A DNA stretch of 64,000 nt from Lewinella sp. LCG006 (GTDB lineage Bacteria > Bacteroidota > Bacteroidia > Chitinophagales > Saprospiraceae). The stretch lies in the NCBI RefSeq assembly GCF_040784935.1, contig NZ_CP160680.1, positions 5,933,802 to 5,997,801 of the forward strand, in the 5' to 3' direction. The notes under the pieces were generated by a model, which was given only the letters and a program-made list of their open reading frames with translations, was not told the DNA's origin and ran no database searches. A program made the position numbers and the translations under genes. Every line of letters starts with the position of its first letter. Positions within the stretch are counted from its first letter, which is position 1. Shown in pieces: positions 51,980 to 60,336 of the stretch.

Positions 51980-53953
51980 TTGATTAAGCCAAATACAGTT
52001 AGGGAAATTATTGAAACGGCGCGGGCCGAAGACATCGTAGGAGACTTCGTAAACCTGAAACGGCGGGGAACGAACCTGATTGGCCTATGCCCTTTTCATA
52101 ATGAAAAGACGCCTTCTTTCAATGTCAACCCTGGGAGGAATATTTACAAGTGTTTTGGCTGCGGCAGGGGAGGAGACCCCGTCAATTTTTTAATGGAACA
52201 TGAACAGCTTAGTTTTCCAGAAGCCCTCCGTTGGATTGCGGGGAGGTACGGTATTGAAATAGAAGAAGTAGAACTTTCTGATGAGCAGCGTGCCGAACAA
52301 CAGATGGCCGACAGTCTCTTCATTGCCAACCAGTTTGCCTGCGATTATTACCAGGAACAACTCTTTGACAGTGATCGGGGGCGCAGTGTTGGATTGAGTT
52401 ATTTCAAAAAGCGTGGATTCAGGGAGGAGACGCTCCGGAAGTTTGGCCTGGGGTATGCGCCATTAGGAAAAGATGTTTTTCTAAATGCAGCACAGTTGGC
52501 GGGCCACAAAAACAGTACGCTGGAAAAAGCGGGATTAATAAAAAACAATCGCGATTTCTTCCGTGACCGGGTCATGTTTACCATCCGTAATTTGTCGGGG
52601 AAAGTCGTTGGTTTTGGTGGGCGTATTTTGCAGAAGGATGTAAAAGCTCCGAAATACATTAATACCCCTGAAACCGAAATTTATAACAAAAGCCGTATCC
52701 TCTACGGAGCCTTTCACGCCAAGCAGGCTATACGCAAAGAAGACGAATGCATTATCACGGAAGGCTATACGGATGTCATTTCGTTGCACCAGGCAGGTAT
52801 TGAAAATGTGGTAGCCAGTTCAGGAACCTCCCTTACGGTAGAGCAAATTGGCGTAATTAAGCGCTATACCCCCAACGCTAAAGTGCTTTTCGATGGTGAC
52901 AAAGCGGGTATACGTGCTGCGTTGAGAGGGATAGATTTACTGCTAGAACAAGATCTCAATGTTAAGATTGTGCTCTTGCCAGACGGTGAAGATCCCGACT
53001 CTTATCTACAACAAGTGGGACTCAATGCCTTTAAAACCTACTTGGAAAACAAGGCCGAAGATTTCATTTTCTTTAAGGCCAATTTGCTTTTAGCAGAAGC
53101 AGGAAATGACCCTGTGAAGCGCACTGCGCTAATCAAAGACATCGTTGGTTCTATCAGCTTGATTCCAGATCCGCTTAAGCGTTCTCTTTACATCAAAGAA
53201 TGTGCACGCTTGTTTGATGTCGATGAACAATTGTTGGTGGCAGAAATCAACAAAATCATCGCCCAGCGGATACAAAAGCACCAGCAAAAGGAAAGGGCAA
53301 GAGGAGGAAGTAGGGGAGAAGATGAACCTCCTTTTCCGAGTGGACCTCCGCCGGGATGGGAAGAAGAGGGAATGATGCCACCTCCTCCAGTTGCGGTTGA
53401 GCCGTCCGTGATGGGAGATGAGTACCAGGAACGTGACCTGGTACGACTCTTGATCCTATACGGTGACAAATCTTTTTCCGAGGAGACCCAACAATCCGTC
53501 GCTCAATTCATCATGGCCAATATTGACGACGTGATCGACAATTTTGATAATGAGCTTTACCAGCGTGTTGTCAAGGAATTCCAGGTACTAGTCGAAAAAG
53601 GAGAGCTCCCTTCGGCGAGCTACTTCATGCAACACGAGACCGAGGAATTGAGGAAATTAGCTATCAATATGGTGAGTTCTCCTTACGAGTTCAGTGAGAA
53701 TTGGGAGAAAAGATGGGAAGTCGTATTGAATCAAAAAGCACCTGATGAAAACTTCATCATTGATAGCTCCCACGGTTTGAAGCGATTCCGTTTGCGAAAA
53801 CTTACCCGATTGTGCCAAGAAAATGTAGATAAGCTAAAGGAGCTGACGGCAAACAACGAGATAGAAGAGTTGGTGCTTTATATGAAGCTACAACAGCGCC
53901 TACAGACACTGAGAAATGGCCTGGCGAATGAATTGGGGACTGTCGTTTTATAG
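51980..53953 (+). CDS. dnaG: DNA primase DnaG
   Basis: The 657-residue primase makes RNA primers for replication. It has the CHC2 zinc finger (GLCPFHNEKTPSF and YKCFGCGRGGD), the TOPRIM core with ITEGYTDVISL, SSGTSLT and LFDGDKAG, and a C-terminal helicase-binding region. A Pro/Gly/Glu-rich low-complexity linker (PPFPSGPPPGWEEEG) separates the catalytic part from the C-terminus. The start is TTG at 51980, because an in-frame stop lies four codons upstream and the family begins at IKPNTVREI. It converges on fbaA. Confidence 0.95.
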   Translation: MIKPNTVREIIETARAEDIVGDFVNLKRRGTNLIGLCPFHNEKTPSFNVNPGRNIYKCFGCGRGGDPVNFLMEHEQLSFPEALRWIAGRYGIEIEEVELSDEQRAEQQMADSLFIANQFACDYYQEQLFDSDRGRSVGLSYFKKRGFREETLRKFGLGYAPLGKDVFLNAAQLAGHKNSTLEKAGLIKNNRDFFRDRVMFTIRNLSGKVVGFGGRILQKDVKAPKYINTPETEIYNKSRILYGAFHAKQAIRKEDECIITEGYTDVISLHQAGIENVVASSGTSLTVEQIGVIKRYTPNAKVLFDGDKAGIRAALRGIDLLLEQDLNVKIVLLPDGEDPDSYLQQVGLNAFKTYLENKAEDFIFFKANLLLAEAGNDPVKRTALIKDIVGSISLIPDPLKRSLYIKECARLFDVDEQLLVAEINKIIAQRIQKHQQKERARGGSRGEDEPPFPSGPPPGWEEEGMMPPPPVAVEPSVMGDEYQERDLVRLLILYGDKSFSEETQQSVAQFIMANIDDVIDNFDNELYQRVVKEFQVLVEKGELPSASYFMQHETEELRKLAINMVSSPYEFSENWEKRWEVVLNQKAPDENFIIDSSHGLKRFRLRKLTRLCQENVDKLKELTANNEIEELVLYMKLQQRLQTLRNGLANELGTVVL

Positions 53954-53984
53954 TTATAACAGCTCGTTCGTCCATAATGAAAGA

Positions 53985-54022
53985 AAAACGGGTGATTTTG
54001 TTCTTACAAAATCACCCGTTTT
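53985..54022. terminator. Bidirectional terminator between dnaG and fbaA
   Basis: A perfect 17-bp stem (AAAACGGGTGATTTTGT and its complement, loop TCTT) carries A on one side and T on the other, so it works in both directions between the converging genes. Confidence 0.9.
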
Positions 54023-54026
54023 AAAT

Positions 54027-55109
54027 TTATGCGTTACGATTGATACAGTTGAGATCTTCGAAAGCTTCCTTAAGGCGCTTAACGAAAGACTCCTCAGCGA
54101 CACGAAGCCACTTGCGAGGATCGTAGTACTTCTTGTTGGGTTGATCAGCGCCATCGGGGTTGCCGATTTGAGCTTGCAGGTAGTCGCGCTTACCTTCGTA
54201 GTAATTGCGGATACCATCCCAAAATGCCCACTGCATATCGGTATCGATATTCATTTTTACGGCACCGTATTCAATAGCCTCACGGATTTCTTCTCTAGAC
54301 GATCCAGAGCCACCGTGGAAAACAAAGTTTACGGGGTTCTCGCTGGTTCCAAATTTCTCCTGGATATGCACTTGTGAGTTCTTCAGGATTTTGGGCGTCA
54401 GCGTTACGTTACCTGGCTTGTATACGCCGTGAACGTTACCGAAAGCAGCAGCGATTGTAAAACGATCACTAACGGCCAAGAGCTTTTCGTAAGCGTAAGC
54501 AACTTCTTCGGGCTGGGTATAGAGAAGCGAATTGTCGACGTTGGTATTGTCTACACCATCTTCTTCGCCGCCAGTGACCCCTAGTTCGATTTCAAGCGTC
54601 ATACCGATCTTTGACATGCGTTTGAAGTATTCCACGCAAGTTTCGATATTCTCTTCAATAGGCTCTTCTGACAAGTCTAGCATGTGAGAACTGAATAGCG
54701 GATAGCCTCGACTGGCGTAGAACCGCTCGCCAGCATCAAGTAGACCATCTACCCAGGGAAGGATATTTTTGGCACAATGGTCAGTGTGTAGTACCACTGT
54801 TACACCATAAGCTTCTGCCATGGTGTGTACGTGCATAGCGCCGGAGATCCCCCCTAAAATAGCAGCTTTCTGCCCTTCACCAGGCATTCCTTTACCTGCG
54901 TAGAAGCCAGCACCACCATTAGAAAACTGAATAATAACAGGAGAATTCAACTCCTTGGCAGTTTCCAAGACCGCATTGATCGTATTGGTGCCTGTAACGT
55001 TGACCGCAGGAATGGCGAAATTATTTTCGTTGGCATAGTTGAAAAGAGCGGTTACTTCATCACCATGAAGAACACCGGCCCGGAAACGGGTCTTGGGAGC
55101 ATTAGCCAT
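54027..55109 (-). CDS. fbaA: Fructose-bisphosphate aldolase, class II
   Basis: The 360-residue, metal-dependent aldolase splits fructose 1,6-bisphosphate in glycolysis and runs backwards in gluconeogenesis. It follows the class IIA (E. coli FbaA) pattern: NNFAIPAVNVTGTN, zinc-binding HTDHCAKN, EIELGVTGGEEDGVDN, AFGNVHGVYKPGNV with the second zinc His, and FVFHGGSGSSREEI. The C-terminus ends INRNA with the stop 4 bp from the terminator. Monocistronic. Confidence 0.96.
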   Translation of the reverse strand: MANAPKTRFRAGVLHGDEVTALFNYANENNFAIPAVNVTGTNTINAVLETAKELNSPVIIQFSNGGAGFYAGKGMPGEGQKAAILGGISGAMHVHTMAEAYGVTVVLHTDHCAKNILPWVDGLLDAGERFYASRGYPLFSSHMLDLSEEPIEENIETCVEYFKRMSKIGMTLEIELGVTGGEEDGVDNTNVDNSLLYTQPEEVAYAYEKLLAVSDRFTIAAAFGNVHGVYKPGNVTLTPKILKNSQVHIQEKFGTSENPVNFVFHGGSGSSREEIREAIEYGAVKMNIDTDMQWAFWDGIRNYYEGKRDYLQAQIGNPDGADQPNKKYYDPRKWLRVAEESFVKRLKEAFEDLNCINRNA

Positions 55110-55168
55110 AAAATATGAGGTTGCTTTAAACTAAAAATTGTCTAAAAGGATGAATGGTCAGGGCAGTC

Positions 55169-55176
55169 CAAAGGTA
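55169..55176 (-). promoter_or_regulatory. -7 box TACCTTTG for fbaA
   Basis: On the minus strand this is an exact TAnnTTTG match about 60 bp upstream of the fbaA start. The palindromic repeat copy at 55193-55317 begins 16 bp upstream of it, so the -33 region lies at or inside the repeat's edge. Confidence 0.5.
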
Positions 55177-55192
55177 ATAAGATTATGTTAAG

Positions 55193-55317
55193 TGACGGAT
55201 CAAAAATAACTGATTCCATTTTTGATTCGCTAAAATTTTCTAAGTAAGCAACTAAAAGGAGCTTGCGTGAAAATATTCGCGAATCGTTGGAAAAAATGGA
55301 ATAAGTTATTTCCGTCA
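55193..55317. repeat. Palindromic repeat family A, copy 2 (125 bp)
   Basis: TGACGG at one end, CCGTCA at the other; arms and interior as in copy 1 with a few changes (an extra GTTGGAA near the right arm breaks the pairing). It lies between fbaA and trxB. Confidence 0.9.
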
Positions 55318-55355
55318 ACTTTGAGGAGCTTGCGACGATCAGCGAAGCTAAATTA

Positions 55356-56303
55356 CTAAATAATCTCTTTCTCCGTCAGGTATCGTTCTGCATCAAGCGC
55401 CGCCATACAACCCGTACCTGCCGCCGTAACCGCCTGGCGGTAAACATTATCTTGCGCATCACCACTAGCAAAGACGCCTTCAATGTTGGTTTTTGTACTC
55501 TTAGGTTTGGTCACCAGATAACCCGCTTCGTCCATATCTAGCCAATCTTTGAAAATACCCGTATTAGGTTTGTGTCCAATAGCCACGAAGAATCCTTTGA
55601 CAGGGATGGTGCTTTCTTCCTGGGTTTTATTGTTATAAATCCGGATACCTTCCACTTCTTCACCACCAAGGACTTCCTTGGTCTCGGTGTTCCAGTAGAT
55701 TTTGATATTTGGGGTTTTCTTGACCCGCTCTTGCATAATTTTAGAGGCACGCATTTCGTCTCTGCGTACCAACATATGTACCTGAGGGCTAAGCTTGGAA
55801 AGGTAGAGTGCCTCTTCGGCAGCAGTGTCGCCCGCGCCAACAATTGCGAGTTCTTGGCCACGGAAGAAGAAACCATCACATACCGCACAGGCAGAAACCC
55901 CTTTATTCATAAAATGCTGCTCAGACGGAAGTCCCAACCAGCGGGCACTTGCACCTGTAGAAATGATGATGCTATCGGCATGGATTTCTTCACCTGCTTC
56001 CGTCCATATTTTATGTACAGGCCCAGAAAAATCAACCTTGGTAATCATCTCCAGACGGACACGGGTACCGAAGCGTTCTGCTTGCTTTCTGAAATCGTCC
56101 ATCATCTGAGGCCCCATGATGCCATCGGGATAACCGGGATAATTTTCTACATCGGTAGTAATCATTAGCTGCCCACCAGGCTCTTGCCCAGTAAAGAGGA
56201 GGGGCTTTAAACTTGCACGTGCAGCGTATACGGCTGCGGTGTATCCAGCAGGGCCAGATCCAATAATGATACACTTTTCGTGTGCGATCCCGTTATTACT
56301 CAT
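55356..56303 (-). CDS. trxB: Thioredoxin-disulfide reductase
   Basis: The 315-residue flavoenzyme passes electrons from NADPH to thioredoxin. It has the FAD-binding IIGSGPAGYTAAVYAARA, the redox motif CAVCDG, the NADPH-binding GAGDTAAEEALYLS, and the C-terminal FASGDAQDNVYRQAVTAAGTGCMAALDAE. Length is normal. It is separated from fbaA by a palindromic repeat and from the subtilase gene by a 600-bp repeat-rich gap. Confidence 0.96.
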   Translation of the reverse strand: MSNNGIAHEKCIIIGSGPAGYTAAVYAARASLKPLLFTGQEPGGQLMITTDVENYPGYPDGIMGPQMMDDFRKQAERFGTRVRLEMITKVDFSGPVHKIWTEAGEEIHADSIIISTGASARWLGLPSEQHFMNKGVSACAVCDGFFFRGQELAIVGAGDTAAEEALYLSKLSPQVHMLVRRDEMRASKIMQERVKKTPNIKIYWNTETKEVLGGEEVEGIRIYNNKTQEESTIPVKGFFVAIGHKPNTGIFKDWLDMDEAGYLVTKPKSTKTNIEGVFASGDAQDNVYRQAVTAAGTGCMAALDAERYLTEKEII

Positions 56304-56331
56304 ATTGTAGTTCGATTTATTTTTGTGGGCG

Positions 56332-56339
56332 CAAAATTA
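56332..56339 (-). promoter_or_regulatory. -7 box TAATTTTG for trxB
   Basis: Exact TAnnTTTG match on the minus strand, 28 bp upstream of the trxB start; spacing to a TTG-like -33 element is slightly short. Confidence 0.45.
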
Positions 56340-56407
56340 GAAAACTAGCAGCAAAACAAAGGTCTTGAACCTTGGTTATTTGGTAATATGTTTTACTGAA
56401 GTGGGCT

Positions 56408-56571
56408 AGTGCTTTGGGCACTAAGTTCTGCACAGCCCAAGTCTCGTTCTTTCACCAGCTAATTTCCCCAAAAATCCTCGCCGTAGCTTCGACTACGCCT
56501 ACGTTTTTTGGCTTCATTAGCCAGCGAAATAACTTCGACTTAACTATGCGAAACTTAGTTCCCAAAGCACT
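56408..56571. repeat. Palindromic element family B (164 bp)
   Basis: The ends form 24-bp arms matching at 21 positions (AGTGCTTTGGG ... AAGTT and its complement), and the inner halves also align as inverted copies down to a CGTAG/CTACG centre. Only one copy is seen in the window. It may be another MITE-like element or a hairpin. Confidence 0.7.
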
Positions 56572-56652
56572 GGTGCTTTTTTAGCGACCAAATAGGTTGT
56601 TTTGTTCATGTATAATAACACCTTTATTTTAGAAGTGGTTGAGTAGAAGGCG

Positions 56653-56843
56653 GTGCTCGTACCTCGCGGAGGTACTCACTACGTTCGCGGGGGTGCTCGT
56701 CCCTCACAGGGTATCGCGCGCGAGCGAATGCGCAAAAAACGCGAGCACCAACGAGAACGCCAGTAAGCACCCCCGTGAGCCTCAGCAAACACCACCACGA
56801 ACCCGATTTGTCGGGAGAGTACCTCCGCGAGCGCAGCGAGCAC
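56653..56843. repeat. GC-rich nested palindromic element (191 bp)
   Basis: The outer arms share GTGCTCG and CTCGCGGAGGTACTC in inverted order (56653-56677 against 56817-56843), and inner copies of GGGGGTGCT/AGCACCCCC pair at 56689-56697 and 56766-56774. GC content is clearly higher than in the flanks. It lies directly upstream of the subtilase gene. Confidence 0.65.
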
Positions 56844-56939
56844 TAATTCCCCTCCATTCGTCGAAAAAACTTTAGGGTCGAGCAGAATTCATTTACATTG
56901 ATGGGTAACATTGTAGTGTTATTCAAAATTGACAGAATT

Positions 56940-58457
56940 ATGTACACCTTAGGATTTGTACTCACCTTGCTGGGTTTGATGGGAATCATGCTGGATCGCA
57001 AAGGCTTAGAGGCGTTAAGTTATGCTGTTTTGCCTGGTTTGGGCTTGTGGCTTTTTGGATTGGTCGGCCAACACGCTACATTAGGTGCCTTCTTTGGTGA
57101 AAGTTTTAAGGATTTACTGTTTTTTGGTGGAGCTGCAATGTTGTTCAGAGGTCTAAGTCAGTCCAGGCACCTTGCTATTCCAGCCAGCGTTGTTGCTTTA
57201 TTGTTGATGGCCCTTTTTCATCAAAACCTTCGTTCGCAAGCAATAGATTTACCCGCTGAAGAAACCTCTGGACTAGCTACTGAAGGAGAGTTGTTGGTGG
57301 AGTTAAACGATGAAGATAATTTCGAACGATGGAAGCGTTGGATTGGCGCCCAAGGCTGGACGACGGAGCGCGCTTTTGCACCAGAAGATGGCGCGCGCAC
57401 TGACTTGGATGACTACTACACTGTCAATATTCCCGCAAACGAATTGGATCAAATCGAGGAGATTATTGCTCGAATAGAAGCGACTGGTTGGACCGATTGG
57501 GTAGAGCCCAATGAAATTATTCAAATAGAACTTACTCCCGCACGAACCCTACCTAAACTGAATAAAATACTCGGTGTAAACGATCCTTCTGTGGAAGAAC
57601 AGTGGGCACTGGAAGTATTGGAGATGAATAAGTTATATGATCTTTTAGGAAGTGATCAGGTGAAACCAAAGAAAAAGGCGATTGTCGCTATTCTGGACAC
57701 TGGTGTTGATGCAGGGCATGAAGATTTGAAAGATAATTTCTACTCCATTGCCAAGAAATATAACGATGATCCACAAGGCCACGGCACCCACTGCGCAGGC
57801 ATAGCAGGAGCCGTTACTAACAATGGGGTAGGAGTGGCCTCTTTTGCCCGAACCGGTGATTATTTTCAAATTACGAGTGTAAAAGTATTGAAAGCGGGGG
57901 GCAGTGGTAGCCAGCAGGATATTATCAATGGGATTATCACTGCCGTAGATAAAGGGGCAGATGTGTTGTCGATGTCACTAGGCGGATTTAGCACGCAGTC
58001 TCGGCAAAGAGCTTACAGCGAGGCAGTTCGTTATGCTACCGATCGGAAGGTGATCGTTGTGGCTTCAGCTGGGAACAGTAACCGCGATGCAGCTGGCTTT
58101 AGCCCAGTGAATGCCAGCGGTGTGATCGGTGTTTCCGCCATTGATAACCAATTGCAAAGGGCCAGTTTCTCAAATAAAGTCAACCGGATAGAAATGGCGG
58201 TCGCCGCGCCAGGAGTAGGCATCTACAGCACCAAACCCAATAACAATTACGCAGCTCATAATGGCACCTCCATGGCTGCTCCATTTGTGAGTGGCTTATT
58301 GGGCATCATGAAGAGTCTTCGCCCTGAATTGACCAACAAAGAAGCTTTTAAAATATTACAACAGACGGGAAAAAACACCAGAGACACCGCTAACACCGGA
58401 CGACTGATTCAGCCAGCAGGAGCAGTGAAGGCGGTGTTGGAGGGTAATCCTTACTAG
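56940..58457 (+). CDS. Membrane-anchored subtilisin-like serine protease (S8)
   Basis: The protein (505 residues from ATG 56940; TTG 56898 and ATG 56901 are possible earlier starts) has three or four N-terminal transmembrane helices within the first 105 residues, a linker resembling a propeptide (about 110-210), and an S8 catalytic domain with Asp in AILDTGVDAGHEDL, His in GHGTHCAGIAG and Ser in NGTSMAAPFVSGLLG. Membrane helices ahead of a subtilase are unusual. It probably acts on the outer face of the cytoplasmic membrane. Confidence 0.85.
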   Translation: MYTLGFVLTLLGLMGIMLDRKGLEALSYAVLPGLGLWLFGLVGQHATLGAFFGESFKDLLFFGGAAMLFRGLSQSRHLAIPASVVALLLMALFHQNLRSQAIDLPAEETSGLATEGELLVELNDEDNFERWKRWIGAQGWTTERAFAPEDGARTDLDDYYTVNIPANELDQIEEIIARIEATGWTDWVEPNEIIQIELTPARTLPKLNKILGVNDPSVEEQWALEVLEMNKLYDLLGSDQVKPKKKAIVAILDTGVDAGHEDLKDNFYSIAKKYNDDPQGHGTHCAGIAGAVTNNGVGVASFARTGDYFQITSVKVLKAGGSGSQQDIINGIITAVDKGADVLSMSLGGFSTQSRQRAYSEAVRYATDRKVIVVASAGNSNRDAAGFSPVNASGVIGVSAIDNQLQRASFSNKVNRIEMAVAAPGVGIYSTKPNNNYAAHNGTSMAAPFVSGLLGIMKSLRPELTNKEAFKILQQTGKNTRDTANTGRLIQPAGAVKAVLEGNPY

Positions 58458-58465
58458 GATTGTAG

Positions 58466-58635
58466 GATTGTAGGATTTTTTCAGCCCCCTTCCCATCTTC
58501 AAAAATCCTACTAATCCCCTCATCCCACAAATCCTAGTCCTGCCTGTTTGTAAGATTGTAGGATTTTTTCTAAACCCCCTTCCCATCCCAAAAATCCCAC
58601 TAATCCCCTCATCCCACAAATCCTAGTCCTGCCTG
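58466..58635. repeat. 88-bp tandem repeat, two copies
   Basis: Copy 1 (58466-58553) and copy 2 (58554-58635) share GATTGTAGGATTTTTT at the start and CACAAATCCTAGTCCTGCCT at the end. Within each copy GTAGGATTTTT and AAAAATCC form a hairpin, so it may also end transcription of the two converging genes. Confidence 0.85.
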
Positions 58636-58642
58636 GATATAT

Positions 58643-60094
58643 CTACCGCTCCAGCTCTGCTATTTTTTCTAGTAACCAGTTAGCGTTTACGACTCCTTTG
58701 GTTGCTTTGACATCCTTTTTTAATTTGCTTAGTCCATTCTTGTCTCCGGGAATAAATTTTATTAACCGTCGGATAAAGCGGATCAGATGAAGATAATCTT
58801 CGATTTTTGATGGTGGAAGTCGCTTTAGTTTGCGCTGCCTACTGAGGTAGGTACGAAAAGTATCGGTAAGAGAGTATAATGCTTCAATCTCATCAAGTTC
58901 ATAATAGGTGGCCATTAATATGGTCTTTGAATTCAAGTTGTAAGAAATATCATCATACTCAACAAACTGAAGTTGTTGGATAACTAGGTTGTACTTCTTT
59001 TGGTAAAAATAGAGCTGAGCTAGATTATAGGTTACCGCATTATCTCTATGTTCTTCGGGCAAGTGGCTTTTATACTCATTAATAAACTCTTCTGTCCAGT
59101 CATATTCGCCTAAACGTAAAGCAACAACAATAATATTTCTAAAATACCAAGGACTTAGTTTTCCTTCAGATAAAAGGATGTTTTGCTGGATTTGTAGCTT
59201 AAATAATTCAAATAGCTCGTTGAGGAATTTTCTTTCGCCCAGGTTGATTTTCTTAACACAATAGTTCTGAGCAGCACCGTATAATTCATCAACAGCTACG
59301 TCTCTGGGGAAATAATGTGCATTTTTAGCAATCAAGTCTTTGAGTTTGTAATAGTTGTCATCTGCTTCGGTCTCAGACAGGATTTGGATAATTTGATAGT
59401 AAATTTCAATGTGAGGAAGGTTTTCCAGGTCGGTAAAATGCTTCTTGGTCAAATAGGAGATTTCGGATACGAAGGATAACTTGTATTCGTGTGACTTTAG
59501 TTGCTTTCTACTCTCTGCTTCTGTAATGAGACGCAACTTTTCTCCAAGATAAAACCAATCTAGGTAATTCGAAATTTCCTCTATATTGGATTTTACGCCC
59601 CTTTTGGTGGAAAAATTTTCCAGCTCATAATAGCTTTTTTGGAGCAGGTACTGGTACAAATAATAAGAGGTATCCCGGTAGGGGTAATCCTCCATCATTT
59701 TATCGGAGTAGGTGACAATACTGTTGGCCAGCTTATCGGCCTTTTGTTCTTGCTGACTGATCTTTTTTAGCAAAAAAACTTTTTGTTGAACCTCATCCTC
59801 TTCAAAAGCCTGTTGAGCAAGAAAGCGCTCCATTAACTTGGATAAATCTGAGCAGTATTTGCGAAATCGTAGATCGTTGTAGGTATTTCCTTTTACAATT
59901 TTACCCCAAAGATATACCTTGTCTAAAGGCTTGTTTTTTTCCTGTAGACGAAGTATCTCTTTGTACAAGACAAGCAATTCTTTACTGCTGTTGAAATAGG
60001 GCGATTCCAGAAAACGTTTTGCGGCTAATCGCCCTGCTTTATCCAGGGTTTTTAATACGCCAGCCAGTTTGGTGTTATCAATAGTATTGTTCAC
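58643..60094 (-). CDS. Helical-repeat protein of unknown function
   Basis: The 483-residue soluble protein is almost entirely helical with a TPR-like rhythm (YNLAQLYFYQKKYNLVIQQL is the clearest unit) and many Tyr, Leu and Lys residues. There is no signal peptide, membrane helix or catalytic motif. The start is GTG at 60094. Base composition is more AT-rich than in neighbouring genes. Similar long helical proteins of unknown function occur in Saprospiria; a scaffold role is a guess. Confidence 0.65.
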   Translation of the reverse strand: MNNTIDNTKLAGVLKTLDKAGRLAAKRFLESPYFNSSKELLVLYKEILRLQEKNKPLDKVYLWGKIVKGNTYNDLRFRKYCSDLSKLMERFLAQQAFEEDEVQQKVFLLKKISQQEQKADKLANSIVTYSDKMMEDYPYRDTSYYLYQYLLQKSYYELENFSTKRGVKSNIEEISNYLDWFYLGEKLRLITEAESRKQLKSHEYKLSFVSEISYLTKKHFTDLENLPHIEIYYQIIQILSETEADDNYYKLKDLIAKNAHYFPRDVAVDELYGAAQNYCVKKINLGERKFLNELFELFKLQIQQNILLSEGKLSPWYFRNIIVVALRLGEYDWTEEFINEYKSHLPEEHRDNAVTYNLAQLYFYQKKYNLVIQQLQFVEYDDISYNLNSKTILMATYYELDEIEALYSLTDTFRTYLSRQRKLKRLPPSKIEDYLHLIRFIRRLIKFIPGDKNGLSKLKKDVKATKGVVNANWLLEKIAELER

Positions 60095-60336
60095 GAAATA
60101 TTTTTATAAACTAAAGATAATCAGTGTATTTAAGGAAATAGCACGGTTTATATTATTCACAAATATAGGAATATTCTAGAGATCTTTACAAAGTGAGAAT
60201 TGGTTCATTTTTAGTCATTTAGACCATCTAAAACAAAAACCTTCTTTCCGCGTATAAGTGTCTTCTGATTTTATTGTGCAGACATTGAAATTTGTCGTAT
60301 ATTGTGCCCTAGCAATGATATTATAATCCACAATCC

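Noticed and set aside
56639-56875. Arg/Pro-rich plus-strand frame of 78 codons
   Set aside because: It is produced by the GC-rich palindromic element and has no protein-like features.
58356-58619. Gly-rich minus-strand frame
   Set aside because: Its repeats come from the 88-bp tandem repeat and it overlaps the end of the subtilase gene.
58466-58635. Possible CRISPR array
   Set aside because: There are only two adjacent 88-bp units without unique spacers, and no cas gene is present in the window.
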